A DNA stretch of 64,000 nucleotides from an uncultured Eubacteriales bacterium (GTDB lineage Bacteria; Bacillota; Clostridia; Christensenellales; Aristaeellaceae). A program made the position numbers and the translations under genes. The first letter of the stretch is position 1. Every line of letters begins with the position of its first letter. The stretch lies in contig CACXHY010000008.1 of assembly GCA_902767565.1 (NCBI GenBank), positions 35,752 through 99,751 of the forward strand, given 5' to 3'. Under the pieces are notes generated by a model. That model was not told the DNA's origin. It ran no database searches and saw nothing but the letters and a program-made list of their open reading frames with translations. Shown piece by piece: positions 9,793 through 18,369 of the stretch.

Positions 9793-10820
9793 CCATCAGT
9801 ACCGGCAAACCGGTTCGCATCCTGGCCCTGGAGTCCTCCTGCGACGAGACCGCAGCCGCCATCGTGGAGGACGGGCGAAGGGTCCTCTCGGATGTGGTAT
9901 TCAGCCAGATCGACCTGCACGCGCTGTACGGCGGCGTGGTGCCGGAGATCGCCAGCCGCGCCCATGTGGAGGCCTGCGACCGGGTCATCGACCAGGCTCT
10001 GCGGGAGGCCGGGCTGACCTTCGGGGACATCGATGCCCTGGCAGTGACGTACGGCCCCGGACTGGTCGGTGCGCTGCTCACCGGGGTCAGCTGCATGAAG
10101 GGGCTCAGCTATGCCCTCGGCAAGCCGCTGATCCCGGTCAACCATATCGAAGGGCACATCGCCGCCAACTTCCTCACCCATCCGGAGCTGGAGCCGCCCT
10201 TCCTGTGTCTTGTGGTATCCGGCGGACACTCCCATCTGGTCAACGTCCCGGATCACACCGTCTATGAGCTGATCGGCCAGACCTTTGACGACGCGGCGGG
10301 CGAAGCCTTCGACAAGGCTGCCCGGGTGCTGGGTCTCCCCTACCCCGGCGGGCCCCGTATCGACGCGCTGGCCGAGGAGGGCGACCCCGGGTATCTGAAG
10401 CTGCCGGAGCCCCACACCGAGGGCCGCTTCGACTACTCCTTCTCCGGGGTGAAAACCGCCTTCCTGAACGCCGTGAACAAGCTGGAGATGCAGGGACAGC
10501 CCCTTCCGAAGGCCGATCTGGCCGCCTCCTTCCGCCGCGCGGTGGTGGATCAGCTGGTCAGCCGGGCCATCCCCGCGGCCATGGAGAGCGGTGCCGCGAA
10601 GATAGCTCTGGCCGGCGGCGTCTCCGCCAACCGCGAGCTTCGCAGGCGGATGACGGAGGCGTGCGCGAAGGCGGGCCTTCCCCTGTACATGCCCGAACTC
10701 CGCTACTGCGGCGACAACGGCGCCATGATCGCCTCGGCCGCCTACTGGCGGTACCTGAAGGGTGAGACCGCGCCGCTGACGCTGAACGCCGTCCCCGGCC
10801 TCCGGCTGGTGGGCAGTTGA
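9789..10820 (+). CDS. tsaD: tRNA N6-adenosine threonylcarbamoyltransferase TsaD
   Basis: Transfers the threonylcarbamoyl group to A37 of ANN-decoding tRNAs, working with TsaB, TsaE and TsaC, which are not in this window. 343 residues with the ASKHA fold. LALESSCDETAAAI is near the N-terminus, metal-binding His119 and His123 lie in VNHIEGHIAAN, SGGHSHLV follows, and LAGGVSANRELR is near the C-terminus. The start at 9789 is chosen over the longer frame from 9630 because family homology begins there and it overlaps the upstream stop codon. Confidence 0.96.
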   Translation: MTISTGKPVRILALESSCDETAAAIVEDGRRVLSDVVFSQIDLHALYGGVVPEIASRAHVEACDRVIDQALREAGLTFGDIDALAVTYGPGLVGALLTGVSCMKGLSYALGKPLIPVNHIEGHIAANFLTHPELEPPFLCLVVSGGHSHLVNVPDHTVYELIGQTFDDAAGEAFDKAARVLGLPYPGGPRIDALAEEGDPGYLKLPEPHTEGRFDYSFSGVKTAFLNAVNKLEMQGQPLPKADLAASFRRAVVDQLVSRAIPAAMESGAAKIALAGGVSANRELRRRMTEACAKAGLPLYMPELRYCGDNGAMIASAAYWRYLKGETAPLTLNAVPGLRLVGS

Positions 10821-10885
10821 CAGCGAACAATGAACGGCTATTTGCAGGGCAGAAAGCATACGTTTTAAGGAAGAGGTCGAGTCGG

Positions 10886-11365
10886 ATGAGCGAACCTTCG
10901 AGAAAGCCGTTGATCAAAGAGACAGACAAGAACCGTGAGTGGCTGCGGACGATCAAGTTCACGCTGTTTTCGATTTCGGCGGGCATTCTGCAGGCGCTGA
11001 CCTTCACCTTCCTGCAGGAAGTCGTGCACCTGGAGAGCGTGCTGCCCAACATGTCCGGCTACGAAGACTTTGGCGCCAGCAACCTGATCGCCCTTCTGGT
11101 CAGCGTGATCTGGAATTTCACGATCAACCGGAAGTACACCTTCCGCTCCGACGCGCCCCTGAAGCGCAGCATGCTGCTGACCCTGCTCTTCTACCTGTTC
11201 TTCACGCCCCTGTCCGTGATCGGCGGCACCGAGCTGGTCCAACAGTTCGGGTGGAACAAGTACATCGTTCAGGGCATCACGATGCTGGCCAACTTCGTCC
11301 TGGAGTTCCTCTGGCAGCGGTTCGTCGTCTACCGCGACCGGGTGGACACCGCGAAAAAGTCATGA
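10886..11365 (+). CDS. GtrA-like membrane protein
   Basis: 159 residues with four membrane helices. The GtrA/DPMS family signature is visible: NLIALLVSVIWNFTINRKYTF in the second helix region, and a final helix ending WQRFVVYRD. Family members are thought to flip or handle lipid-linked sugars during surface polysaccharide or teichoic acid decoration. The start at 10886 (MSEPSRK) is favoured by AAGGAAGAGG 9 bases upstream; the frame extends back to 10817. The long soluble N-terminus, about 20 residues, is ordinary. Confidence 0.88.
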   Translation: MSEPSRKPLIKETDKNREWLRTIKFTLFSISAGILQALTFTFLQEVVHLESVLPNMSGYEDFGASNLIALLVSVIWNFTINRKYTFRSDAPLKRSMLLTLLFYLFFTPLSVIGGTELVQQFGWNKYIVQGITMLANFVLEFLWQRFVVYRDRVDTAKKS

Positions 11366-11437
11366 ACCGGACCGGGCTTCTCTCGCCCTTTGGCGCGGAT
11401 GCCCGGTCTTCTCCGTTCCGATCACAGGAGGTCCGAA

Positions 11438-12760
11438 ATGCTGCGCCGCGTCCTTGCGTGTGCCCTGATCCTGGCGCTGGCCTGCGCCGGTCTGCCCTTC
11501 TCCGGAGGTGCCGATATGCCTGATCCCGCCCTGCTGACCGAAACCGACGGCATCCCAGACCTGATGACTTTCGCCGACGGCACCCCCGTCGCCTCCGCGA
11601 AGGACTGGCCCCGCCGCCGGGAGGAGCTCCTCGCCCTGTACTCCCATTATGTCTACGGCTATATGCCGGATCCGGGCGGCGAGACGCTGGCCTGGTCCGT
11701 GGCCGATGCGCCGGAGCTGGGCGGCAAGCTGCTGATCGTCACCGTCACCGTGGGGGAAAACACGGGCGAGCTTTCCTATCTCGTCACCCTGCCTGAGGGA
11801 GAAGCGCCGGAGGGCGGCTGGCCGTACTTTGTGGAATACATGCCCTGGAGCTATTCCTGGGGCGGGCAGACCTACAGCGGTCCCTCCCAGAACTGCCTCT
11901 ACGCGGCTTCCCGGGGATACGCGGGCGTGAACTACGATCCCTCCCAGGCCGCCGCGGACAACGGCATGCACTTCGGGGCCTTCTACAAGCTGTACCGCTA
12001 TGACGCGGTGCGGCGGGACGACCAGCGGGGCGTTCTGCTGGCGTGGGCCTGGGGCGTCAGCAAGCTGATCGATGCCCTGGAGGCCGGCGCCGGCGCGGAG
12101 CTGGGGATCGACCCCTCCCTGTCGCTGGTGGGCGGCGTCTCCCGCTGGGGCAAGAGCGCGGCGGTGGCGGGCGCCTATGATCCGCGCATCGCGGTGACCA
12201 TCCCCGCCTGTTCGGGGCTGGGCGGCATCGCCATGTTCCGCACGGACAACGAGGGCAAGACCTACGACCTTACAAGCCTTGGCGGTCCCGCCGCCTGGGT
12301 CAACACCTCCCGGAACGAGCCCTTCTCCAACCTGCGGGACGGCGAGGGCTACTGGTTCTGCGGAAACTTCACCCGCATGCGCGGCGCGGACTGGCTGCCG
12401 GTGGATCAGCACATGCTCTGCGCCCTGATCGCCGGGGAGGGCCGCCATCTGATCGTGGTCACGGGCATCACCTCCGAGGGCTGGAACAACACCGAGGGCC
12501 AGTGTCTGGCCTGGCTGGCCGGCAAGCAAACCTGGGATCTGCTGGGCATCGGCGATCAGACACACATCCTCATCCATCTGGACGGGCACGCCATCCTCCC
12601 CTCCGACATGGAGCTGATCCTGGACTACTGCGACGTGAACCTGCTGGGCAGGGATCCGTCTGCCGTGACCGGCGATCTCTCCTCCATGGAGGGACAGCTC
12701 TTTCTGGAGGAGAACCGGGACGTCCTGGACGATGCCTTCGCGCCGTATCTGGGCGATTGA
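11438..12760 (+). CDS. Secreted CE15-like esterase (glucuronoyl-esterase family)
   Basis: 440 residues with a signal peptide (residues 1-24, leader core ALILALACAGLPF). The alpha/beta-hydrolase nucleophile elbow GVSRWGK at 233-239 matches the G-x-SR-x-GK pattern of carbohydrate esterase family 15. The catalytic-His motif VDQHMLCALIA (His325) and the WAWGVSKLIDAL helix also match that family. CE15 enzymes cut ester bonds between glucuronoxylan and lignin; the substrate here is inferred only. CACAGGAGGT lies 6 bases before the ATG. The start at 11438 is preferred over 11390. The stop codon overlaps the -35 box of the next promoter. Confidence 0.8.
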   Translation: MLRRVLACALILALACAGLPFSGGADMPDPALLTETDGIPDLMTFADGTPVASAKDWPRRREELLALYSHYVYGYMPDPGGETLAWSVADAPELGGKLLIVTVTVGENTGELSYLVTLPEGEAPEGGWPYFVEYMPWSYSWGGQTYSGPSQNCLYAASRGYAGVNYDPSQAAADNGMHFGAFYKLYRYDAVRRDDQRGVLLAWAWGVSKLIDALEAGAGAELGIDPSLSLVGGVSRWGKSAAVAGAYDPRIAVTIPACSGLGGIAMFRTDNEGKTYDLTSLGGPAAWVNTSRNEPFSNLRDGEGYWFCGNFTRMRGADWLPVDQHMLCALIAGEGRHLIVVTGITSEGWNNTEGQCLAWLAGKQTWDLLGIGDQTHILIHLDGHAILPSDMELILDYCDVNLLGRDPSAVTGDLSSMEGQLFLEENRDVLDDAFAPYLGD

Positions 12761-12785
12761 CAAGCCGCCCCTTTTCTGCTATACT
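12757..12785 (+). promoter_or_regulatory. Sigma-A promoter of the ABC-F gene
   Basis: Consensus TTGACA at 12757-12762, a 17-bp spacer, and TATACT at 12780-12785. The -35 box overlaps the stop codon of the esterase. Transcription would begin near 12792, giving a leader of about 205 bases before the ABC-F ATG. Confidence 0.9.
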
Positions 12786-12820
12786 CACGCCATCCGAAGA
12801 AAGGACGGTATTTCCGACTG

Positions 12821-12838
12821 ATGAAGATCCGCAGCTGA
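12821..12838 (+). CDS. Possible leader peptide MKIRS in the ABC-F leader
   Basis: ATG AAG ATC CGC AGC TGA encodes five residues inside the leader. An AAAGGACGG site lies upstream, but with a long 15-base gap. Such mini-ORFs are known in antibiotic-sensing leaders; coding is unproven. Confidence 0.3.
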   Translation: MKIRS

Positions 12839-12847
12839 CATCCGGCC

Positions 12848-12988
12848 AAAACATGAGCCTCTTCCCATGGGAAGAGATGTTTTGCCGCCGCGTGGAGGCT
12901 GCGTTTTTCAATGCATTCGGGCCGACAGGTCCAGGCGCTGTTCACGCGCCGCGCAATGCATACGCTCCCCCGCGGCGGCGCGAGGGAG
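12848..12988 (+). promoter_or_regulatory. Structured leader with SD-sequestering hairpin (candidate attenuator)
   Basis: Three structures are visible. First, AAAACAT at 12848-12854 plus CTCTTCC at 12859-12865 pair with GGAAGAG plus ATGTTTT at 12870-12883. Second, AGCCTC at 12856-12861 can instead pair with GAGGCT at 12895-12900, just before GCG and a T5 run. Third, CTCCC at 12965-12969 pairs with GGGAG at 12984-12988, extended by CGCG/CGCG with a GCGG loop. This last hairpin buries the ribosome site GAGGGAG of the ABC-F gene. The layout suggests drug- or stall-dependent control of translation or termination. Confidence 0.6.
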
Positions 12989-12997
12989 TGATTTTTC

Positions 12998-14668
12998 ATG
13001 GCAAAGCGATATCTGGAAGCCGACCGCATCATCCTCTCCTACGGGGAGCGGCAGGTGTTGGATCTGGCGCATTTGGAGATCAACGAGGGCGACCGCATCG
13101 CCCTGATCGGTGAAAACGGGGCGGGCAAGTCCACCCTGCTGGCCATTCTGGCCGGGGAACTGGAGCCCGACAGCGGCAGCGTGCGCCGCTTCTGCACGCC
13201 GGCCTTCATCCGCCAGTCCGGGGAAGCGCGGCTCGACGGCAGCGCGCGGCTGGTCTCCGAGTTCCGGGCGCCGTCGCTGCGGGAGGGGCTCTCCGGCGGC
13301 GAGCAGACCCGCAGACGCATCACCGAAGCCCTCTCCGCCGACGCCCGGCTCCTGCTGGCGGACGAACCCACCACCGACCTGGACGCCGACGGCATCGCCC
13401 GCCTTCGCAGACAGCTGCAGGCCTATCCGGGCGCGCTGGTGCTGGTCTCCCACGACCGGTCCCTGCTGAACGCCCTGTGCGATCGGGTCTGGCATCTGGA
13501 GGACGGGCAGATCACCGTGTTCCCCGGCACTTATGACGAATACCAGGCGGAACTCCGCCGCCGCAGGGAATTCCAGCAGTTCGAGTATGATCAGTACCGC
13601 GCCGAGAAGGCCCGCCTGAAAGCCATGGCCCAGCAGAAGGCGGAGTGGGCCTCCTCCGTGCGCAAGGCCCCGAGCCGCATGGGGAACAGCGAGGCCCGGC
13701 TCCACACCCGCGAATACACCAACGCGGTGCTGAAGCAGAGCGCGGCAAAGCGCACCGTCGAAAACCGGCTGGAACGGCTGGAGAAGAAGGAGCGCCCGAA
13801 GGATCTCCCGGACATCCGCATGACGCTGGGCGTGGCCCACCCCATCGAGGCACGGACCGCGCTGTCCGTGCGCTGCGACAGTCTCCGGGCGGGCGGCGCC
13901 GTTCTCCTCTCCGGTGCGGGATTCACGCTGCCCACGGGCTCCCGGACCGCCCTGATGGGGCTGAACGGCAGCGGAAAGACCACCCTGCTGCGGGCGCTCC
14001 GGGGAGAGCCTTCCGACGGCACGGCTTTCGACGGGCAGGTCCGGATCAATCCCGCGGCCCGGGTGGGCTGGTTCGATCAGGACCACGGGCGCACGCTGGA
14101 CCCGGACGCCACAGCCCTTGACAACGCGCTGCGGGACTCGCCCTTCCCGGGATCCCTGGCCCGCACGGTCCTGGCACGGCTGAACCTTCCGGGGGACGAT
14201 GTATTCAAGCCCGTGCGGGTGCTCTCCGGCGGGGAGCGCACCAAGGTCGCCCTGGCAAAGCTGCTGCTTTCCGACGCCAATCTGCTGCTTCTGGACGAGC
14301 CGACCAACCATCTGGATGTCTTTGCCCTGGAAGCGCTGGAGGGACTGCTGAAGGAATACGGCGGCACGCTGATGTTCGTCAGCCATGACCGGACCTTCGT
14401 CTCCGGGGTGGCCACCCGCATCCTGACGCTGGAAAGCGGGCGTCTGACAGCGTTTGAAGGCACGCTGCCGCAACTGGAAGCGGAATCCGGCCGGGACCGG
14501 GCGGCGGAGAGCGGCGCACTGGAGATCACCGCGCTGGAGATGCGGCTGGCCGAGCTTTCCGCAAGGCTTGCCGCACCCCGCAAAGGCGATGACCCCGAAG
14601 CCCTGAACGCAGCCTGGCGGGAGCTGGCGGGAGAGATCCGCAGACGCAGGGCCATGGAGCGATCCTGA
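12998..14668 (+). CDS. ABC-F subfamily ATPase (ribosome-protection/antibiotic-resistance type)
   Basis: 556 residues with two fused ATP-binding domains and no membrane segments, the ABC-F layout. The first Walker A is GENGAGKST near residue 42, the second GLNGSGKTT near 326; both signature motifs (LSGGE) and both SHDR H-loops are present. The interdomain linker, about residues 185-285, is charged and helical, as expected for the arm that reaches the ribosomal P-site tRNA and peptidyl-transferase centre. The short C-terminal extension ends in a basic RRRRAMERS. Length and linker resemble Lsa/Msr/Vga-like resistance factors more than Uup/EttA housekeeping types, and the regulated leader supports this. 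Drug specificity cannot be read from the sequence. Confidence 0.85.
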   Translation: MAKRYLEADRIILSYGERQVLDLAHLEINEGDRIALIGENGAGKSTLLAILAGELEPDSGSVRRFCTPAFIRQSGEARLDGSARLVSEFRAPSLREGLSGGEQTRRRITEALSADARLLLADEPTTDLDADGIARLRRQLQAYPGALVLVSHDRSLLNALCDRVWHLEDGQITVFPGTYDEYQAELRRRREFQQFEYDQYRAEKARLKAMAQQKAEWASSVRKAPSRMGNSEARLHTREYTNAVLKQSAAKRTVENRLERLEKKERPKDLPDIRMTLGVAHPIEARTALSVRCDSLRAGGAVLLSGAGFTLPTGSRTALMGLNGSGKTTLLRALRGEPSDGTAFDGQVRINPAARVGWFDQDHGRTLDPDATALDNALRDSPFPGSLARTVLARLNLPGDDVFKPVRVLSGGERTKVALAKLLLSDANLLLLDEPTNHLDVFALEALEGLLKEYGGTLMFVSHDRTFVSGVATRILTLESGRLTAFEGTLPQLEAESGRDRAAESGALEITALEMRLAELSARLAAPRKGDDPEALNAAWRELAGEIRRRRAMERS

Positions 14669-14700
14669 CGCCCGATCCGTGCGGGATTTCCCTCCGGTGC

Positions 14701-14729
14701 TTGCCAAACGCGCCAAAACGGGGTATAAT
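14701..14729 (+). promoter_or_regulatory. Sigma-A promoter of the orotate-PRTase-like gene
   Basis: TTGCCA at 14701-14706, a 17-bp spacer, and TATAAT at 14724-14729. Confidence 0.87.
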
Positions 14730-14774
14730 GACCCTACATTGACACCGCATCCACATCGACAGGAGGGATATCCC

Positions 14775-15419
14775 ATGGCGATCCAGCTCTTTGAGTTTCC
14801 CAACCGGCATGGCAGCCTGCCCCTGAGGGTGGCCCACGGTCACTTTGCCACCAGCCACAGCCACATCAACTACTATGTGGACCTGACCATGACCAAACAC
14901 CGCCTGTCGGAGGCCCGGGCCGCGGCGCTGGAACTGTGCAGCAAGTTCTACACCTCCACCGTGATCGACACGATCCTCTGTCTGGACGGCACGGAGGTCA
15001 TCGGTGCGTGCATGGCCAGCGAGCTGACCCGCACCGGCCACGTGAACATGAATGCACACCGGACCATCTACGTCTGCACCCCCGAGCACACCTCCGGCTC
15101 CCAGCTGCTCTTCCGGGAGAACATCGCTCCCATGATCGTGGGCAAGCATGTGCTGATCCTGGCCGCTTCCGTCACCACGGGCTACACCGCTCAGGCGGCG
15201 CTGGAAGCCATCCGCTACTACTGCGGCATACCGGTGGGCCTGTGCGCCATCTTCTCCTGCGTGGAGGAGTGCGAGGGCTTTCCGGTCATGAGCATCTACA
15301 ACACCAGGAACGACCTCAGCGACTATGTGAGCACCCCCTCCCGGGACTGCCCGCTGTGCAAAGCCGGGGTCAAGCTGGACGCCATGGTCAACAGCCACGG
15401 CATCTCCAGCTTCAGTTGA
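14775..15419 (+). CDS. Orotate phosphoribosyltransferase-like protein
   Basis: 214 residues with a type I phosphoribosyltransferase fold. The segment where the PRPP loop should lie reads LILAASVTTGYTAQAAL: the TTG-x-T turn is present, but the usual acidic pair before it is replaced by AA. Near the C-terminus, DCPLCKAG resembles half of a zinc-binding site. Similar proteins in Clostridia are annotated as PyrE-like. With no acidic pair it may bind PRPP differently or serve as a regulator. AGGAGGGA lies 6 bases before the ATG at 14775; the frame extends upstream to 14679 but crosses the promoter. It is monocistronic, with no other pyr genes nearby. Confidence 0.7.
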   Translation: MAIQLFEFPNRHGSLPLRVAHGHFATSHSHINYYVDLTMTKHRLSEARAAALELCSKFYTSTVIDTILCLDGTEVIGACMASELTRTGHVNMNAHRTIYVCTPEHTSGSQLLFRENIAPMIVGKHVLILAASVTTGYTAQAALEAIRYYCGIPVGLCAIFSCVEECEGFPVMSIYNTRNDLSDYVSTPSRDCPLCKAGVKLDAMVNSHGISSFS

Positions 15420-15562
15420 TACCGATCCCCGTTCGGATCCTGTCCGTCATGCGGGGGATCTCCGACTGACAGGCCCGCAAGGGTGTCTGATCACCGCCGC
15501 CCCCTTCGCTTCCGGCCCTGCCCGATGGGTCCGGTCCGGACGGGGTGCGGCATGGACCACGG

Positions 15563-15594
15563 AAAAACGAACCGGTCGCGTGCCGGTTCGTTTT
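15563..15594. terminator. Bidirectional terminator between the PRTase-like gene and aroC
   Basis: AAAACGAACCGG at 15564-15575 pairs perfectly with CCGGTTCGTTTT at 15583-15594. It gives T-runs in both directions, serving the two converging genes. Confidence 0.85.
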
Positions 15595-15605
15595 CGGTTG
15601 TGCGT

Positions 15606-16703
15606 TTACTTTTTCGACCCGTCCAGCCGCTCGGCGCGCTCCAGCCAGAGCTCCGTGAGCCCGATGGCGGCCATGGCCTCGATCACCGGACAGACCCGCG
15701 GCAGAATGCACGGATCATGCCGCCCCCGAACGGACAGCACGGTCTCTTCCATCCGCTGCAGGGATACGGTCCGCTGCTCCTTCGCGATGGAGGGCGTGGG
15801 CCTCACGGCGCAGGTGAACAGCAGGGGCATGCCGTTGGTGACGCCGCCGTTGATGCCGCCGGAATGGTTGGTCACGGTCCCGATCCCGCCGTCCCGCAGG
15901 CAGAAGGCGTCGTTCATGCCGCTGCCCCGTCCGGACGCAAAGGCAAAGCCGTCGCCGAACGCGACCCCCTTGACGCCCGGGATCGAGAACAGCAGCCGGC
16001 TCAGGACCGACTCCGCGCTGTCGAAAAAAGGAGCGCCGAGACCGGCGGGAAGGCCGTCCACCCGACAGGTGACCGCGCCGCCCAGCGAATCTCCCGCCTC
16101 GGCCGCTTCCCGGATGGCCGTCTCCATCTCTTCGGCCAGTCCGCCGCGCAGGACGGGCAGGGGCATGTCTTCCAGAAAGGACAGGCCGCCCTCCGCCCCG
16201 CCGATGGGATCGTCGGTCAGATCGCCCAGCCGGCTGATGTGGCTGCGGACCGCCACGCCCCGCGATGCCAGGAACTGACGGCACAGCGCCCCGGCAAAGA
16301 CCAGGGGAGCCGTCAGTCTGCCGGAAAAGCTGCCGCCTCCGCGGGCATCCTCAAATCCGTGATAACGCACATGGCCCGTGTAGTCCGCGTGTCCCGGCCG
16401 CAGCAGGTCCACGGCATCGCCGTAATCCCCCGGGCGGGCATCCTCGTTGCGGATCAGCACGCACAGGGGCTGTCCGGTGGTGACGCCGTTCAGCACACCC
16501 GAGACGATCTCAGGCCGATCCTCCTCGCGGCGGGCGGTGCTCAGTGCGCTGCGTCCCGGCGCACGGCGGCGCAGCTGCTTTTCGACGGCATCCATGTCGA
16601 TGGCCATGCCAGCCGGGAATCCGTCCAGCACCGCGCCGACGGCCTCCCCGTGGCTTTGGCCGAAAACCGTCAGCCGCAGGTGCTCCCCGAAGACGGCGCT
16701 CAT
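15606..16703 (-). CDS. aroC: Chorismate synthase
   Basis: Last step of the shikimate pathway: converts 5-enolpyruvylshikimate-3-phosphate to chorismate using reduced FMN. 365 residues. The family signatures GESHG-like FGQSHGEAVGAVLDGFPAG near the N-terminus, RPGHADYTG in the middle, and GIGTVTNHSGGINGG later are all visible, with both catalytic His residues. The start at 16703 overlaps the aroA stop by four bases (ATGA on the minus strand), so the pair is translationally coupled. The longer frame to 16907 lies inside aroA and is rejected. Confidence 0.96.
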   Translation of the reverse strand: MSAVFGEHLRLTVFGQSHGEAVGAVLDGFPAGMAIDMDAVEKQLRRRAPGRSALSTARREEDRPEIVSGVLNGVTTGQPLCVLIRNEDARPGDYGDAVDLLRPGHADYTGHVRYHGFEDARGGGSFSGRLTAPLVFAGALCRQFLASRGVAVRSHISRLGDLTDDPIGGAEGGLSFLEDMPLPVLRGGLAEEMETAIREAAEAGDSLGGAVTCRVDGLPAGLGAPFFDSAESVLSRLLFSIPGVKGVAFGDGFAFASGRGSGMNDAFCLRDGGIGTVTNHSGGINGGVTNGMPLLFTCAVRPTPSIAKEQRTVSLQRMEETVLSVRGRHDPCILPRVCPVIEAMAAIGLTELWLERAERLDGSKK

Positions 16704-17971
16704 TCCGCCTGTCCCCCCAGGGCGCGATAGGTATCCAGATAGTCCGGCCAGGACTTGGCCAGGGCATCGGTGTCCGCCACGGTCACCGGGCCGTCCGCGG
16801 CCAGCGCCGCAATGGAGGCCAGCATCACCATGCGGTGATCGTGCCGGGCATCCACGGTCAGGTTCCCGCGCAGCTGCCGGCCGCCGCGGACGCGCAGGGT
16901 GTCCCACTCCGCGCGGACGCCGGCTCCCATGGTGCGGAGCATGGCGCCGGTCGTCTCCAAGCGGTCGCTTTCCTTCAGCCGCAGACGCCTGCAGCCCGTC
17001 AGCCGGCTCTCACCCTCCGCCACGGCGCAGGCCAGCGCCACCATGGGCGCGATGTCCGGGCAGTTGCGCATATCCAGTTCAGCCCCGTGCAGCTCGCTCT
17101 TCCTGCAGCGCACCCATCCGTCGCCGGTCTCGATGTCGGCGCCCAGCTTCCGCAGGCAGTCGATGATGGCCCGGTCTCCCTGTCCGTCGTCGTCGCTCAT
17201 GCCGGTGACGGTGACATCGCCGCTGATGGCACCTGCCGTCAGCAGGACCGCCGCCTGGCTCCAGTCGCCGTGGAGAGCCACCTTCCTCGTCTGGTAGCGC
17301 TGGCGCCCGGGGATGCGCCATTTGCCCTCCCCCATTTCCTCCACCCTGACATCGCTCAGCCGGATGGCTCGCAGGGTCATGTCGATATAGGCAGTCGACT
17401 CCACCGGCGGCGTCACCGTCAGGGTGGACTCCATCTCCTGCAGGGGGAGCACAAAAAGCAGGCCGGAGACGAACTGGCTGGACACATTGCCCGGCAGGGT
17501 GTAGTGGCCGGGCGTCATTCCGCCGGAGACCCGCAGCTCGGCCGTGCCGTCCGCACCTTCACGCATGGACCAGGCCACGCCCTTGGGCACCAAGAGGTCG
17601 CGGTACACGTCCATGGGCCGCTGCCCCAGTCTTCCGCGCATGCGGAAGATGCCGCCGTGGGTCATGGTGAGGGCAATGGGCACAAAGAAGCGCAGAGTGG
17701 AGCCGCTTTCGCCGCAGTCGAACAGCGGCATCAGGGCGGGCTTTTCGGCAAAGCCGGTGACCCGCGCCGTGCTCCCCTCCACTTCGACCCTCGCGCCGAG
17801 CGCGCCGAGGCAGCGCATGGTGGCTTCGATGTCCTCCGATGCGGTAAAGCCGGCGATCTCGCTGGTGCCGTCCGCCATGCCCGCACAGATCAGGCGGCGA
17901 TGGGCCTCGGACTTGGAAGCGGGGGCGGCGGTGGTGCCGGAAAGGGCGGCAGGCGCGAAGACAGTATTCAT
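16700..17971 (-). CDS. aroA: 3-phosphoshikimate 1-carboxyvinyltransferase (EPSP synthase)
   Basis: Adds the enolpyruvyl group from PEP to shikimate-3-phosphate, the step before aroC. 423 residues, normal length. The PASKSEAHR motif near residue 17 binds phosphate, and DCGESGSTLRF near residue 85 matches the second signature. GDWSQAA and KESDRL follow in the second domain, and NLTVDARHDHRMVM near residue 380 carries the catalytic acidic residue. The domain closure residues look intact. It heads a two-gene operon from the promoter at 18002-18030. No other shikimate genes are in the window. Confidence 0.96.
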   Translation of the reverse strand: MNTVFAPAALSGTTAAPASKSEAHRRLICAGMADGTSEIAGFTASEDIEATMRCLGALGARVEVEGSTARVTGFAEKPALMPLFDCGESGSTLRFFVPIALTMTHGGIFRMRGRLGQRPMDVYRDLLVPKGVAWSMREGADGTAELRVSGGMTPGHYTLPGNVSSQFVSGLLFVLPLQEMESTLTVTPPVESTAYIDMTLRAIRLSDVRVEEMGEGKWRIPGRQRYQTRKVALHGDWSQAAVLLTAGAISGDVTVTGMSDDDGQGDRAIIDCLRKLGADIETGDGWVRCRKSELHGAELDMRNCPDIAPMVALACAVAEGESRLTGCRRLRLKESDRLETTGAMLRTMGAGVRAEWDTLRVRGGRQLRGNLTVDARHDHRMVMLASIAALAADGPVTVADTDALAKSWPDYLDTYRALGGQAE

Positions 17972-18001
17972 GGCAAAGACCTTCTTTCCTGTTCTCGTAT
18001 C

Positions 18002-18030
18002 ATCATAGCACAGTCCCCCGGCTGTGTCAC
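18002..18030 (-). promoter_or_regulatory. Sigma-A promoter of aroA-aroC
   Basis: On the minus strand, GTGACA (18030-18025), a 17-bp spacer, and TATGAT (18007-18002). It is about 30 bases from the aroA ATG. Confidence 0.8.
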
Positions 18031-18106
18031 GTTCTCCTTCTGTTCTTTTTCCGCCCGGGGGACGCGGCGCGCTCCCTCATCCACCCGCCGGAGGGCAGGA
18101 TCATCC

Positions 18107-18145
18107 CCCGGCGCCCCCGCGGGGGCGCCGGGCCCGCTTTTCGGG
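18107..18145. other. Very GC-rich double hairpin between aroA and abrB
   Basis: An 11-bp all-GC stem (18107-18117 with 18122-18132, loop CGCG) is followed at once by CCCG-CTTTT-CGGG at 18133-18145. It lies between the divergent promoters of aroA and abrB and is outside both transcripts as predicted. I cannot assign a role. The rest of 18031-18267 shows no gene. Confidence 0.45.
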
Positions 18146-18267
18146 AGCGGTTTTCCCCGGATCCGTCATCCGGTCTCCGGGCATGTTTGCCGGAAGAAGC
18201 CGGACCGGGCGGGCGCTTCCCGCCGCCGCTCCTCCCCGCGATTTGTAACATTTGAGAAGAAGAGGTC

Positions 18268-18296
18268 TTGACAGTCATGGTTGAAGGCGATAAAAT
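18268..18296 (+). promoter_or_regulatory. Sigma-A promoter of abrB
   Basis: TTGACA at 18268-18273, a 17-bp spacer, and TAAAAT at 18291-18296. An apparent start codon at 18268 is in fact part of the -35 box. Confidence 0.88.
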
Positions 18297-18369
18297 AATA
18301 ACGATTTCATCGCACCTGCCGGACGTCGCCCGGCCTGCGGTGTATTGGGAATTAAGGAGGCCCTTCGCT

